A stretch of 64,000 nucleotides of DNA, taken from assembly GCA_949358305.1 (NCBI GenBank), contig OX442315.1, forward strand, positions 16,270,427-16,334,426. The letters are read 5' to 3'. The stretch is from Strigamia acuminata (taxonomy: Eukaryota; Arthropoda; Chilopoda; Geophilomorpha; Linotaeniidae). The notes under the pieces were generated by a model, which saw only the letters and a program-made list of their open reading frames with translations, had not been told where the DNA came from and searched no databases. The position numbers and the translations under genes are program-made. Shown here piece after piece: positions 24,178-39,900 of the stretch (position 1 is its first letter; every line of letters begins with the position of its first letter).

Positions 24178-25536
24178 CTACAAGAAACTGATTATTTTCA
24201 TTAATAATTCGAAATGTAATCGGCACGCTGAGTTTGTTTTCAAATTACTGAAACCATCAATAAAATTTATTGTTTTTTAAAAAAAAAAAATTATTATTAT
24301 AAAATTGTATCCAAACTAATTTCCACAAATAACTAAATCCAATTTTTATTTTAGAAAGTTTTATCCTATTAATTTTATTTATACAATAACATGATTCGAA
24401 CAACAATCCCAAATTCGGTTGAAAATATTATTTTTTTGGTTTTAATTTAATAAGAAAATTAAAAAATAAAAAATAAAAAAATATTTGCAAAATAGTTGTC
24501 TAGCAAAAATGTGAAAATCAAAATCAAAAGCTAACATTTTACCATAACCTAATTAATTCATTTAAAAGCTAAATGCAACTCGTGTCATCTAAGCCATCCT
24601 CATGTCCAACTTAAATTACAATTAAATTAAATTAAGCACTAAAAACTGTGTTTGGTATATATTTTAAACATTTTTTCCAAAGTATTTTAAATAAAAAATA
24701 TGAATTTCTCAGTTATATAAAAAACATATTGCTACTTACACAAACACTAATGGATGGTAATCAAACAACCAGCTTAACTTGCTGTACATTTATCGATCTA
24801 ATTAGCATTTTTTTATACACTCTTGTACATAGACAAACATTAAAAGGATGGGATTATAAAACTCGGTTCACAACTTAGATCGTAGCAAAGATATTACATC
24901 GAGTATTAAGAATTGTTTTGATTTATGTGGATATATACTGAGTCTATAAAATACAGCCAAAAAATTAAAAATTAAATTTGTAAATGAACAATTGATTATA
25001 CAATGTTAAAAATTATTTTAATATATATGCAGGGGGGTTACAAAAAAAACAACGTTTCCATCCTAATAATATCTGAGGGAAAAAGTTAATTTTAATAAAT
25101 ATAAATACAAAAAAAAATTGATAATAATTACGAGCTGATTAATTCTACATGATTTGCACGAGATAATATTATAATGGTTCATCAATAATGCCATTTTGTG
25201 CGTATTAAAACTTGATTTTTATGCACAGTGCTTCGCTCGCCAACCAAATTTGAAAAACTAAATAGAAGAATTCAATAAACTCGCGTAAAAGTTACATTTC
25301 GTACATTTCTCGTAGTTAATCATATTTTTTTGATTATGTTTTAACTATCAAAAATACAAATTTTCAATCCAAGTCGAGACACACCAACAAGATTATTGAA
25401 AGCTTCTACCCACAATGAAACGGTTAAAATATCAAAAAAGTAAATGGCAAAAAATAATAATAATAATAAAATGGGACATCAAAATAGCCACTCGTTTGAT
25501 CAAATTTATGAATTATTGAAATGAAAATGCTGACAT
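24178..25536. other. 3' intergenic region, AP3S to CTDSPL2
   Basis: Convergent 3' ends flank this AT-rich 1.36 kb. It contains AATAAA signals for AP3S just after 24250 and presumably the long 3'UTR of the CTDSPL2-like gene. I see no other gene or strong repeat. Confidence 0.5.
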
Positions 25537-27919
<2,383 letters not shown>

Positions 27920-29175
27920 CTTGTATGGAATAAAATATCTGAAACAAAAAAAACAACAAAGAAATCAAAAAATCGAAAAAAAATCGAAAAATCAACAAAA
28001 AAAATAAAAAAATCGAAAAATATCAACAAAATCAACAAAAAAATCAATAAAATCAACCAAAAAACAAAAAAATTAACAAAAGAAATGGAAAAATTCAACA
28101 AAAAAAATAAAAAAATCTTGTAAATAAACAAAAAAAAATAAAAAAATCGGAAATCAACGAAAAAAACCTACAAAAATCGCTTTTAACACAAATAAAATCA
28201 TAAATCCCAGCAAAACCGTGGAAAAACATTCGAAACCACAACCAAATACACAAACTATGACCATTAATAAGTGTCCAATGACAGGTGAATTTTTGAATTT
28301 CAAACTGCACCATCCATTTATCATTTATCAAACGTCATTTTAACCCTTTGAATCGAGGGCGAGCAAAGCAGACACAAATCCCGAATCCACCCGACGTGAA
28401 AAATGTCAATTCAGTTGTCAATCTGTGGTTATTCTCATTTCAATCATGTTTTGGTTTAACGGTGACATCGCTAGGCCTTTCATTTTCAAGATGGCAACAT
28501 AAATCGATCTCCCCCAACTCGGATCGGCCTCGACTGCCATTCAAGCGGAATACAGCAAACTCCAACACACCAAACCCGTGCATCTACATTTGTCTGTGTC
28601 GCCGGCACCTCCAAACTGGAAACTAGTGCAATGCACCATTGCCGTTTTTGAAAAAAAAAAATTTCGTTGAAACTAACCTCTTATTTAACCCACTTACCAA
28701 TCGTTTCGGCATCCCTCCTCATCTTGGATCTTTTGGCGCGTACTAGCGCGTAGGAGGCAGAAATACCCGGATGTATTTAAGCGAACCAACAAGTGCGCAT
28801 GCCCACAACCTAATGGTGGCTACGAGATGAGCTCGCTTGGCGGAGTCGTTTTACACTTGTCGAAAATCAATACAAAATTTAATCAGTCGTTACAAATCGT
28901 AAAATTGAAAATAATTTATTTTAAAAGCCACCTTATTATATATAGCTATAAACAATTTCATTTTTTTTTTACAAGTTATTCGTATTTTCTTTTTAGTTTC
29001 AAAATTCTGCCGGTAGAATATCCATTTAAATTTATTTAAAATTTTATTATTTTATTTTTTTTCTGTTTCTTCGTTCGTTTTCCCCGCACATTAGAAGATA
29101 AAAGGCACATACGAGTTCTAATGAAGAAAAAAAAACCACACAAAATCTCTAAGGCAACATTCGTAGCGCTATTTA
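27920..29175. other. Intergenic region with low-complexity AAATC repeats
   Basis: From about 27940 to 28170 the plus strand is a degenerate AAAAAATCGAAAAATCAACA array. Beyond it lie the probable CTDSPL2 5' flank and the SLC25A42 3'UTR. Small open frames (for example 28348-28626) match no family I know. Confidence 0.5.
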
Positions 29176-31064
29176 TCACTCAAAACCGACGAGAAACATT
29201 TTCCTAATAAAAGCGTGTAAATAATCAAACGTCGTAAAACTAATTCCAACTGCTATCGGTCCCTTTATCCAATTCATGCTCAGTCCTTTATACAGACCAT
29301 GTATTACTCCTTCCTCACGAACAATTTTGGTCATAGTACTGACAATTGTTTTGTAAATTTGCTTCGTCTCATGCTCGGTCTGCATGCGACGTCGCACTAT
29401 ATCCAATGGATACGACGCAGATTGACCTAATAAACCAGCAACAGCGCCGAATGATAGTCTCTCGAGCGCATTTGGAGGTGATGTACGCGAGGATTCTAAA
29501 AAATAATGAACATTAAGCAATAAACGAGCGATTTAATGATTATTCTCGCCTTCATTTCGTCACTCTGTGTCCCAGTGTGCGTAAACTGAGCAGGGGCACT
29601 TGCCCCCCCTGCATTAACCATTGCGTTAGACGCCAGAGTTGGCCAAGAGGACGAAATGATCGGCGATGGAATCATTTATTACCTTTATGAACTCTTTTTA
29701 AGGTTTCGTACGTGTAAAATGTCGTTCCTGCGTACGGTATGATGCCTAGAACCGTTGGTACGTATCCTCGAAAAAGCACCATTGGTCCTTCTTGTATCCA
29801 TGTTTTAGTGAATACTGCTCTTAAACTTGAGTAGCTGATTTGGAAGAAATTTGATGAGTTTTTGGTTTTTGGTGCTTTTGTTTTTGTTTTTGTTTACATT
29901 TCTTTGTGCGTTACGGCCATTCGCGCACGGGCAGTGTCGAGTGGATAGGTGCAGGAGACTGAGACGACGCCCGCTAAGGAGCCGGCAAGAGTTCTTCGAA
30001 TGGGAGTTGGTCTAAATGTTTGAAGTTGTTAGGGTTTGGTTTTTGTGGTTGAAAAGTAGGGGTGCCAGATTTTCAAGTTTTCTAACCCGTCGAAAGTGGA
30101 AGAATTTTCACCAAATTGAAAATAATTTCGATTTATACCCTTAAAAAATCAATTTCTCTAATTATGAGCCTATAAAGTTTAATTTTTGTTAATTTTAAGC
30201 CTAAAAAATTGGTTTTTCTAATTTTAAGTCTAAAACATTAAATTTTTCTAATTTTTACCCGAAAAAATTCATTTTTATAATTTTTATAATTTTTATCCTA
30301 AAATAATTCAGGTTTTATCATGTTTTTTTTATAATTTTTATAATTTTTATCCTAAAATAATTCAGGTTTTATCATTTTTTATGATTTTTATAATTTTTGC
30401 CCTAAAAAATTCAATTTTTAACCTAATTTTTTATTTATTTATAAATTTTAAAGTTTCTTCTACATCTACAATATTTTAATGATTTTTTCGATTTTGACCA
30501 AGCAGCTACTGAACCATGGGACCATCCAATCCACACAGAATACCTGGCAACCCTATTTAAAATTCAAACAAAGCTTGCCCATTTGCATCTACTTCTAGAA
30601 ATATTTTCAGCTGCTCGTGAGTTGTGAACTGAATAGCGGCGTACGGAATAATTCTAGCCATCGTAGCCGAATTCCCTCGCCACAAACTCAACACTCCATC
30701 CTTCTTAACGGTATCAATCAAAAACGCAAATGCAGCCCGATGAGAAAACGGCTTATTAGAAACTATAAACAAAAATAAAAACAAAAATAAAAATAAATAA
30801 ACTCAAACTAAACTCCGTAATTCGATTATACACTACTTTGAAAATTGATCTTCGTCCTATCTAAAGGGGCAATGGTCGTTTTAGCCAACGCGCCCGCCAG
30901 AGCCCCAGCTATCAACGACGACAACACTTTCTGATTATTCGACAACTGAAATTTAAACAAAACAAAAATAAACAAATAAATAAATAACATTCACAACTCG
31001 AACATTTTTGTATCTAAACCTCTTTAACAGCTTCATCTGTCTGTATGTCTTTGGCAATTGTCAT
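29176..31064 (-). CDS. SLC25A42: Mitochondrial CoA/PAP carrier SLC25A42
   Basis: Six exons: 31020-31064, 30837-30945, 30579 to about 30762, about 29897-30012, about 29690-29836 and 29176 to about 29497. Three mitochondrial-carrier repeats are visible, each with its PxD/ExxK/R signature: PLDRTK, PLDTAR and PLDIVR. The blocks [20 protein letters not shown] and [21 protein letters not shown] fit the SLC25A42/SLC25A16 group, and the short acidic N terminus and ending fit SLC25A42. The protein imports CoA into the matrix in exchange for adenine nucleotides or PAP across the inner membrane. The intron after exon 3 needs a GC donor (GG|GCAAGC at 30578) to keep the frame; reading on gives a stop after about six codons. 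Confidence 0.93.
30120..30480. repeat. AATTTTTA-CCTAAAAAATT degenerate repeat in SLC25A42 intron
   Basis: The intron between exons 3 and 4 of SLC25A42 holds about 12 imperfect copies of a roughly 35-bp unit containing AATTTTTATCCTAAAAAATT, including a near-exact 56-bp duplication around 30290-30390. It is AT-rich and non-coding. Confidence 0.6.
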
Positions 31065-31627
31065 TTTGTTGTTCTTCGTCAGATCAAAAGATGGAAGACG
31101 ATTTGCAATTTGTATTCATCACATTGATCACGTGGTCGTTCTAAAACGTTCATTTCTTTATTCCTGTTGAAGAGATAATAAGATTTAAAAATGAATGGCA
31201 ATTGATAAAGGTCCCGGAGATAAAGATTCACCTTGAACTAATGTTATATTAGTGCTGTTGTAACGTACCAGAAAATAATTTGTCACAAGGTCGCTTCATT
31301 TTACTCATCGCGGTTCCGTCCAGTTAGATCAAACATCGTTCATCAAATTCAAATGACAACGGAGAATTCGATTTATAGTGAGCGGATGAAGCTTATCAGA
31401 GCGACAGGAATGCGATAAAAAAAAACAGGGCAGAATGTCTTGTAACTCGTATCTATTTTGAGTCTACACGAAGAACATTTTGCGTTAGAAATTGTAGGTT
31501 GAATTACGATTGCAGTTGGTGCCGCATAATTCCGTTTGGAGAATATGGCGCTGTTGTTGCCGAGCTCTTTAAACACAAATCACATTGCATGGTGTTGTTG
31601 ATAGAGCGCGCTGTTGTTATCACAAAA
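31065..31627. other. Intergenic spacer
   Basis: This is the 5' flank of SLC25A42 and the left flank of the foldback element. No coding feature is supported. Its last eight bases (31620-31627, TCACAAAA) are the left target-site duplication. Confidence 0.5.
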
Positions 31628-34114
31628 GGGACAGGATAATTTGCGGAACCGCGGAACTGGCGGAACAGGCGGAACCGATGGGTTTGTGGAAAACCCGGTA
31701 TCGCCAATTCTGTGGAAACGGCGGAACGGCGGAACTAGATTGTTTCATTGCCAAATTCCGCTGAACAAGCTGAAATATTGTAATCAAAATATCAAAATTA
31801 AACAAAAGTTTAATTAAATAGAAATAACCAAAAACAAAAATAAATAAAAATCAACAAAAATAAAAATAAATAAAAATCAACAAAAATAAAAATAAATAAA
31901 AATAACCCAAAATAAAAGTACGATTGAAGTTTTGATACTAAATAATCTTATTTATTTATCATTTTATCACGAGTTTTGTGCCTAAAAAATTAGATTTTAC
32001 GCCCAACTTTTGTTTTTTACAATAAAAATGGTTTTTCCGTTTGATAAATTCGTTTTACACCGATGCAAATTAATTAATTGAGACAAAAAATTGATTTTGG
32101 CCAAAAAAATGAATTTTTGGCCAAAAAAATGAATTTTTGGCCAAAAAAATGAATTTTTGGCCAAAAAAATGAATTTTTGGCCAAAAAAATGAATTTTTGG
32201 CCAAAAAAATGAATTTTTGACCAAAAAATTCATTTGTGGTTCGAAAAAGGGTTTTTTGAGTCAGAAAATTGATTTTTGAGTCAAAAAATTCAATTTTGAC
32301 TGAAAAAACTTAAATTTTGACAGAAAAAAATTAAATTTTGACAGAAAAAAATTAAATTTTGACAGAAAAAAATTAAATTTTGACAGAAAAAAATTAAATT
32401 TTTACAGAAAAAAATTAAATTTTGACTCAAAAAATTGAATTTTGACAGAAAAAAATTAAATTTTGACTCAAAAAATTGAATTTTTTTACCAAAAATGAAT
32501 TTTTTCACCAAAAATGAATTTTTTCACCAAAAATGAAATTTTTCACCAAAAATGAAATTTTTCACCAAAAATGAAATTTTTCACCAAAAATAAAATTTTT
32601 CACCAAAAATGAAATTTTTCACCAAAAATGAAATTTTTCACCAAAAATGAAATTTTTCACCAAAAATGAAATTTTTCACCAAAAATAAAATTTTTCACCA
32701 AAAATGAAATTTTTCTCCAAAAATGAAATTTTTCACCAAAAATGAAATTTTTCACCAAAAATGAAATTTTTCACCAAAAATGAAATTTTTCACCAAAAAT
32801 GAAATTTTTCACCAAAAATGAAATTTTTCACCAAAAATCAATTTTTTTGCCAAAATCAATTTTTAGTCTCAATTAATAAATTTGCATCGGTTTAAAACGA
32901 ATTTATCAAACGGAAAAACTATTTTTATTGAAAAAAACGAAAGTTAGGCATAAAATCTAATTTTTTAGGCACAAAACTCGTGATAAAATGATAAATAAAT
33001 AAGATTATTTAGTATCAAAACTTCAATCGTACTTTTATTTTGGGTTATTTTTATTTATTTTTATTTTTATTGATTTTTATTTATTTTTGTTTTTGGTAAT
33101 TTTTATTTAATTAAACTTTTGTTTAATTTTGATATTTTTTTGGCCTGATCACAATATTTCAGCTTGTTCAGCGGAATTTGGCAATGAAACAATCTAGTTC
33201 CACCGTTCCGTCGTTTCCACAGAATCGCCAATTCTGCGGAAACGGCGGAACGGCTGAACAATAGCTATGGAGGTCAGGCAAAAATTAATTAAAATTAAAA
33301 ATTAAAATTTACAAAAGCAATCTTACAAAATTACAAATTCCAAGGTAACGAGTTGGATATTCTTTGTTTTCGATGTTTTTGTTTCAATTTGATAAGTTAT
33401 GACTAATTTGATACATCAATTTAAATGCCCTACCAAAAGCCCCAAAATCCAAAATTCAGAACTGATTTGTTGAAAATATTTTAACACTTAATGTGAAAAA
33501 CTCCCCATGACATCCAGCAGTTATAGTCTCAGTGAAATTAATCAACTACGAGTATTTTGTAAGGTTTAAAAAAAAATAACAAGAACTACATAAAATTTAT
33601 CTACTTGCAACTGCAAAAAGATTTACAACTTTTTAAAATTAGCTTAACACGTAATTACGGTTGCTTTTTTAAAAAAAATTTAACGTAAAAAGCTTAAAAA
33701 ATTAGGCGTTTAAACGAAATCAATTTCAAACATGAGCTCAGTGTGAATATGGCATTCTCTAATAAATGATTTATTCCTAGCAATTAGTATCTATCTGTTT
33801 AATGGGAGATTTTTTACAACATAGTGGTACATTGTTTTTTTCAAATCAAGAAAAATTAATACATTAAAACAAAACCCACTCGTTTATTTATTTTATTTTT
33901 TTGTTCTAATATATATTTTTATATATATTTCTACGTGCCAGTATCCAACCACGAACACAACAGTAATTTACAAATTTTATTTTCTCCCGATCAGCTTGTT
34001 CAGCTTGTTCCGCCGTTCCGCCGTTTCCGCAGAATTGGCGATTCCAGGTTTTCCTCAAACCCATCGGTTCCGCCTGTTCCGCCAGTTCCGCGGTTCCGCA
34101 AATTATCCTGTCCC
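31628..34114. mobile_element. Foldback DNA transposon with 8-bp target duplication
   Basis: The element begins GGGACAGGATAATTTGCGGA and ends with the exact complement at 34095-34114. It is flanked on both sides by TCACAAAA (31620-31627 and 34115-34122). The outer arms (31628-31735 and about 33995-34114) are GC-rich repeats of the CGGAAC type. An inner pair of long arms (about 31737-32095 and 32865-33200) is AT-rich. The centre (32098-32860) is three blocks of tandem repeats. The right arm is interrupted at about 33245-33990 by unrelated AT-rich sequence. There is no transposase frame, so it is non-autonomous. An 8-bp duplication with termini starting GG fits hAT-, P- or Merlin-like groups; I cannot choose among them. 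Confidence 0.85.
32098..32860. repeat. Tandem-repeat core of the foldback element
   Basis: Three successive arrays were read. First, a 20-bp unit GAATTTTTGGCCAAAAAAAT, about six copies (32100-32220). Second, a 21-bp unit ACAGAAAAAAATTAAATTTTG, about seven copies (32310-32465). Third, a 19-bp unit AAATTTTTCACCAAAAATG, about eighteen copies (32490-32845). All are partly self-complementary, as is usual in foldback element cores. Confidence 0.85.
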
Positions 34115-34519
34115 TCACAAAATGATACCGCAGATTAATGGATTTTACCTCGGATTAGACTGATTGAATCAAATATTGATTTTAAGCAAAATGAAAGATT
34201 TTAATTTTTCTTGGGATTTTTATTTTGGTTTTATTTTTACCTTATTGCAGAGAGAGAATAAAATTAATTAGCACACAGATAAGAGCAGCAGTGAATTGAT
34301 GCGGCCATACTTCCTTGTTCAGAACAAGGCGAGGACCAAGGTATTCTTGAAATTGAAACTGCCATCATCTTTAATTGTTGAAACAAATTATCAGTGCCAC
34401 ATTGTAATTTATACGGGCCTCATCTCAGTCCCAAACCCACAAGTCGCACTGTCAAGCTGTAATTAAGAATTATAAAAACGTATTTCTTTTATTCAGGTAA
34501 GAAAAATGTTGTTTACATT

Positions 34520-36618
34520 TTAAATGAAGATCAGGGTAATTAAAAAGCCTATACCATAAAATTGTATCAATTAATATAAACATTTATAACTTCGAACAAG
34601 CTGTACTTACTAATGCCTGAACAAACAGCAAATAAACCAAACAATCCATTCAAACCAATCACAGAGGTCAAATTTTGTACAATAAAAGCATTTAAAAAGG
34701 ATCCAATAACCTGCAATACATGACATTAGCTAAGTGAGATAAAATTGTATGCAAAACATCCATGAGTAGCGTTTACAGTTAGGTATTTGTTTTCGATTCG
34801 TACCTTACTTGAATACATTAATCCGAAATTAATTCCAGCATATTTGAGTCCAAATACTTCTGCAGTAATCGCTGGCGAGAGCGTATTAGTTCCAGAAAGA
34901 CACAAAGCAATTCCCCAGACCCAAAACCCATACATAAATTTTCCACCGTATGGTGCCAAAGGTACACTTGCCCCAAAAAGTGCAGATCCTGCTGTAACAC
35001 TTAACATGCACACCTACAAATAAAAATGATTGGGTGATATCAAACAATTCTTGTAGTAACACTACAACAACTTTTCACTTTATAATTGAACTTATCCATC
35101 AAATAACCCAATAATATTCGACCACAGGCATTAAATAATGAGCAAAGTGATCCTACCAAGGCCAAAAATTTGTCGTCTTCAATAAACGTTTCGCCATACG
35201 CCTAGAAATTGTAAAAATGCTGGTCAGTAATCACTAGTCAATAATTAAATATATTTTACACTGGTGATAAGCCTAAAGAACATTACAGCACTAGGCTCCA
35301 GCAAATTCACCAAATTTTTGGAATATTGTATGGATACATACAATACTGTACATGTACATATCGTAATATTGACAATACCTTATACATAGCAGTCATAAAA
35401 CAATTAAGCTGACCGTTAAGAAAACATGTCGCCCACAAAACATAAAATTGACGATTGCATAACATTTGTCGAGGCGTAAACGATTGGCACGTTTCAGCTG
35501 TCGATTTTTCAATCTATACAAAAATAAAATAATCCAACATTGATGCTACTTCACTCGTGTGTGTTCATTGGAGCAGGAAACCGGCATGGGTGAACCGTTC
35601 GTGCCCTCTTTACTCCTTTACAATTTTCATAACTTTACAATTTAGGTTGTTTACTTTTTCTGTACTGTTAGAAGAAGACTGCACACCATTATCTGTAGTT
35701 GTATCCTCATGTTTTCTTTTATTACCAGACGATAACATTAAATAACCAACCAATTGAATTGAAAAAATAGTTCCTCCCAACAGTAAAAATGTATTTGGAA
35801 CTCTATGAAGCAACTGTGGATCTGTGAAATACCTGAAGAATAAAAGTTTTTTTTAAAACTAAAGTCGGTATCAAACAAATTGTTTTCTACTCATGATCTG
35901 TGGGTTCAGTATTGTTAGGATTTATAAATTCAGTTTGCAAAGTACTAAATATAAATCCCGTAAATCCTGAAGCTGCAACTATCAATCCAGTAATTAATGC
36001 TTTGTTTTTTGGAAACCACTATTAAAGTACAAAACTGCAGTTTTTCATCAGGTTTAATCAAATGATCAATTCTTATCTTTCATACAGCCATGCAGACAGT
36101 GATTGGTGCCACATAGGCCATTCCGATTCCTGCCCCATACATAAATCCGTAAGTTAAGGCGATCAGTGTTACTGAATGTTTAATGGTAAAATACGTCAAT
36201 GCAATGCCAGAGCTAAAAGAAATAAATCAAATTGAATCATCTATCACTCTTAGTTACAGAGTTTAATCAACGTAATACCTGGCGATAATACATCCAGTGG
36301 AAATGGCATTTCGAGGATCTACATAACTAGTCAAAATCCCACCTACATTCATAAAAATTCCTTGAGCCATGATACCCATTGTTTGAATCCAGATCAAATC
36401 GCTGGAAGTTAGATTGGAATGAGAGCCAAATACATGTAAGTAAGAAGTGATGTATGGTATCGTATCATATATTAATGCAAAGCAATAAAAAAAATTAATT
36501 TCAAATTAGTTGGCAAATTAATACTCACCATTGGTGTACATAATTCCAAAAGTTAATTGCAATAACATACTTCCACACAACACCACAAAACGTCTAGGAG
36601 AAGAATTCTCAAACATCT
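34520..36618 (-). pseudogene. OFA-like MFS transporter, copy A, splice-site damaged
   Basis: It has the same exon series as the intact copy C: start ATG at 36618 (MFENSSPRRFVV), then exons down to the stop at 34520. Blocks such as GGKFMYGFWVWG and ITAEVFGLKYAGINFGLMYS show the oxalate/formate-antiporter-type major facilitator. At the start of exon 2 (near 36465) the CTAGGAA that forms the acceptor in copies B and C is missing and GATAC is duplicated, which removes the AG and shifts the frame. Other exons remain open. I call it a probable recent pseudogene; an acceptor further in (TTCCAG near 36405) could give a shortened product. Confidence 0.6.
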
Positions 36619-36943
36619 TTGTTTGTTGTTTTAGATTTTAAGTACGATAGGAGCACAAATGTATAAAGTGAAGTCAACCAAGTCACATCAGATTCACCGG
36701 ACTGGTGAGTAAGAGGCGGAAAAAGGTTTGCTGGGGGTAATAATTGTTTTTAAACTGCCAGTACACGATATTAGTGCAATTAGTGTAATTAAATTTTGTC
36801 TTTTTTGTACATATTTATCAGAGTTTCAAACATTTCTATTGTGAAGTGCAGTATTTATCTATTGTGAACATTTTAGATTTTTACTTTTTACTGATGTGAT
36901 ACGCTGAAATCACCATACAAGCTATTATAAAAACGTATTTCTT

Positions 36944-39900
36944 TTATTCAGGTTTGATAAACGTTGTTGACGTTTTAAATAATACCAAGGTAATTAAAAA
37001 GCCTATACCATAAAATTGTATCAATTAATATAAACATTTATAACTTTGAACAAGCTGTACTTACTAATGCCTGAACAAACAGCAAATAAACCAAACAATC
37101 CATTCAAACCAATCACAGAGGTCAAATTTTGTACAATAAAAGCATTTAAAAAGGATCCAATAACCTGCAATACATGACATTAGCTCAGTGAGATAAAATT
37201 GTATGCAAAACATCCGTGAGTAGCGTTTACAGTTTGGTATTTTTTTTCGATTCGTACCTTACTTGAGAACATCAATCCATAATTAATTCCAGCATATTTG
37301 AGTCCAAATTCTTCGGCAGTAATCGCTGGTGAGAGAGTATAAGTTCCAGAATAACAAAAGTAAATTGCCCAGACCCAAAACCCAAACATAAATTTTCCAC
37401 CGTATGGTGTTAGAGGTACACTTGCCCCAAGAAGTGCACATCCTGCTGTAACACACAGCATGCACGCCTAAAAATAAAAATGATTGGATGTTATTAAACA
37501 TTTCTAACAAGATCACAACACTACAACTGATTTTCACTTTATAATTGTACTTATCCATCAAATAACCCCAGAACATTCGACCACCGGCATTAAATAATGA
37601 GCAAAGTGATCCTACCAAAGCCAAAAATTTGTCATCGGCAATGAATGTTTGGCCGTAAACCTAAAAGTGCAAAAATTGGTGTTCAATAAAAACAATCTAT
37701 CAGTAGTCAGTAGAAATATTGCTAAAGCCAGGTTCTCCTTTGCGGATACGATGCGGAATTGTTGCAGCGGGGGTTTGCTGTGATTGGCGCGGCAAAATAG
37801 GAAATATTTCCCAAAGACAATCACAGCTCATCGAAGCAAACTCTGCATCCGCAGCGTATCCGCAAGTGTCAACCAGGTTTAATACCTTGTACATGTCGTT
37901 TACAAAAGAAATTTGAACGTAAAAGAATATTGTAGCACACAAAACATAAAATTGACGATTGCACAGCATCTGTCTAGGAGTAAATGATTGATAAGTCTCT
38001 GCTGTCGAGTTTACAATCTAAAATCACAATAGATGCGTTTAAAGAATTGGTTTTTACCGTTTCTATCAATGGAATGGGATCAAAAACAACCAAAAAACGT
38101 CACCAAAAACCACAAAATCAAAACCATGATTGGAGTGGTTTATGAATTGGTTTATGCCGGGATTTGGTTTTTACAACCAAATTCAAAAACGGCTGCTTTG
38201 AACGTAAGTTGACGTGCCGTGATGTGATGAAACTTAATGTAACGTGTTACGTGACGTTACGTGATGTGATGCAACTTAATGTAACGTGTTACGTGACGTT
38301 ATGTGACGTGATGTAACTTAATGTAACATGTTACGTGACGTGATCCAACTTAATGTAACGAGTTACGTGACGTTACGTGACGTGATGTATCTTAACCTTC
38401 CCATAGCCAAGCCTGGTTACAACACGTTGCTAGCTGTGGTCGGTCAAATCAGCCTCCTTATTTTTCCAGGTGCAATCGCATTTTTTCTGGTCTGAGCACA
38501 TTAAAACATGTGCTGAGGCCAGGAAAAATGTGATTGCACCTGGAAAATTAAGATTGTGCACACGTGCAGAAGCGTTTCAATATACTGCCTAGTGCTAAAA
38601 AATGGCAAAACAGTGTACAGTGCTCACGTAATGGTGTTTTATGTTGTAAATATTATTATTATTATTAGTTTAACTTATTCATAATCAAAAAAATATTAGA
38701 ACTTAGTTATTATAAATTTAGAAAAATATTTTTGGAGGAATTAAAGCTGGTCCCCTAAATTAATTTTCAGGAAAAAGAGAGTTACAGTTATTTTACTACT
38801 TTAGTTATTTTTCTGACCCCACCATGGCTGTCGGAAGGTTAATGTAACGTGTTATGTGACGTTACGTGACGTGATGCAACTTACAGATTACAGTTAATGT
38901 AATGTGTTACGTAACGTACCTCACCTATACCTCACCTCACCTCACCTCGCCTCACCTCACCTATACCGTACTAATACCGTACTAATATCGTACTAATACC
39001 GTATTAATACCGTACTAAAATGTCAAAACACCATTACAACATACTGATAAGTAATTTTAACATTTTAATTTTTATACTTTTCCTGTTCTGCTACAAGTAG
39101 ATTGCACAACGTTATCTGTAGTTGTTTCTTCGTCTTTTCTTTTATTTCCAAAAGTTACCAATAAATAACCAATCAATTCAATTGCAGCAAAGGTTGCTCC
39201 CATCAGTAAAAATGTATATGGAACTCGATCAATTAAATGTGGTTCAGTAAAATACCTGGAGAATAACAATAATTGATTTAAAAACGATTTAACTTATTAC
39301 AGTACTTGTGACTTAGTGACTGCTGCTTTGCGCTCACTAGAAAATCAGCTCCCAAATAGCCCGCTAAGTGCAATGGGAAAAACCATGAGAAACTGACCCC
39401 TAAACACAACTCGATCATAATAGTCCACTCTCACATAATATCACCTCAAAATTAAATAAATTGTAGCTTACCCATCTTTGGGTGCTGTGTTGTTTGGATT
39501 TACGTATTCAGTTTGCAATGGACCGGCTATGGATCCTCCTAATGCTACACATCCAACTATTAATCCAGTAATTAATGCTTTGTTATTCGGAAACCACTGT
39601 TAAAGTATAAAATTGCAGTTTATACATATCAGGTTTGATCAAATCATCGATTCTTATCTTTCGTACAGCCAAGCAGATAGTTATTGGTGCCATATAGGCC
39701 ATTCCCATCCCTGCCCCATACATGAATCCATACGTTAAGGCGATCAGTGTTACTGAATGTGTTATGGTGAAATATGTCAATGCAATGCCAGAACTAAAAG
39801 AAATAAATCAAATTCAATTATATATTAATATTACCCTAAGCATAATTAATTTAATACCTAGCTATAATACATCCGGTGGGAATAGCAATTCGAGGATCTA

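Noticed and set aside
31997-32511. Minus-strand frames of repeated NSFFWPKIHFFGQKFI type
   Set aside because: They are translations of 20-21-bp tandem repeats in the foldback core, kept open by period and composition, not genes.
38930-39015. Telomere-like repeat
   Set aside because: The units are CTCAC and CGTACTAATAC, not TTAGG or TTAGGG.
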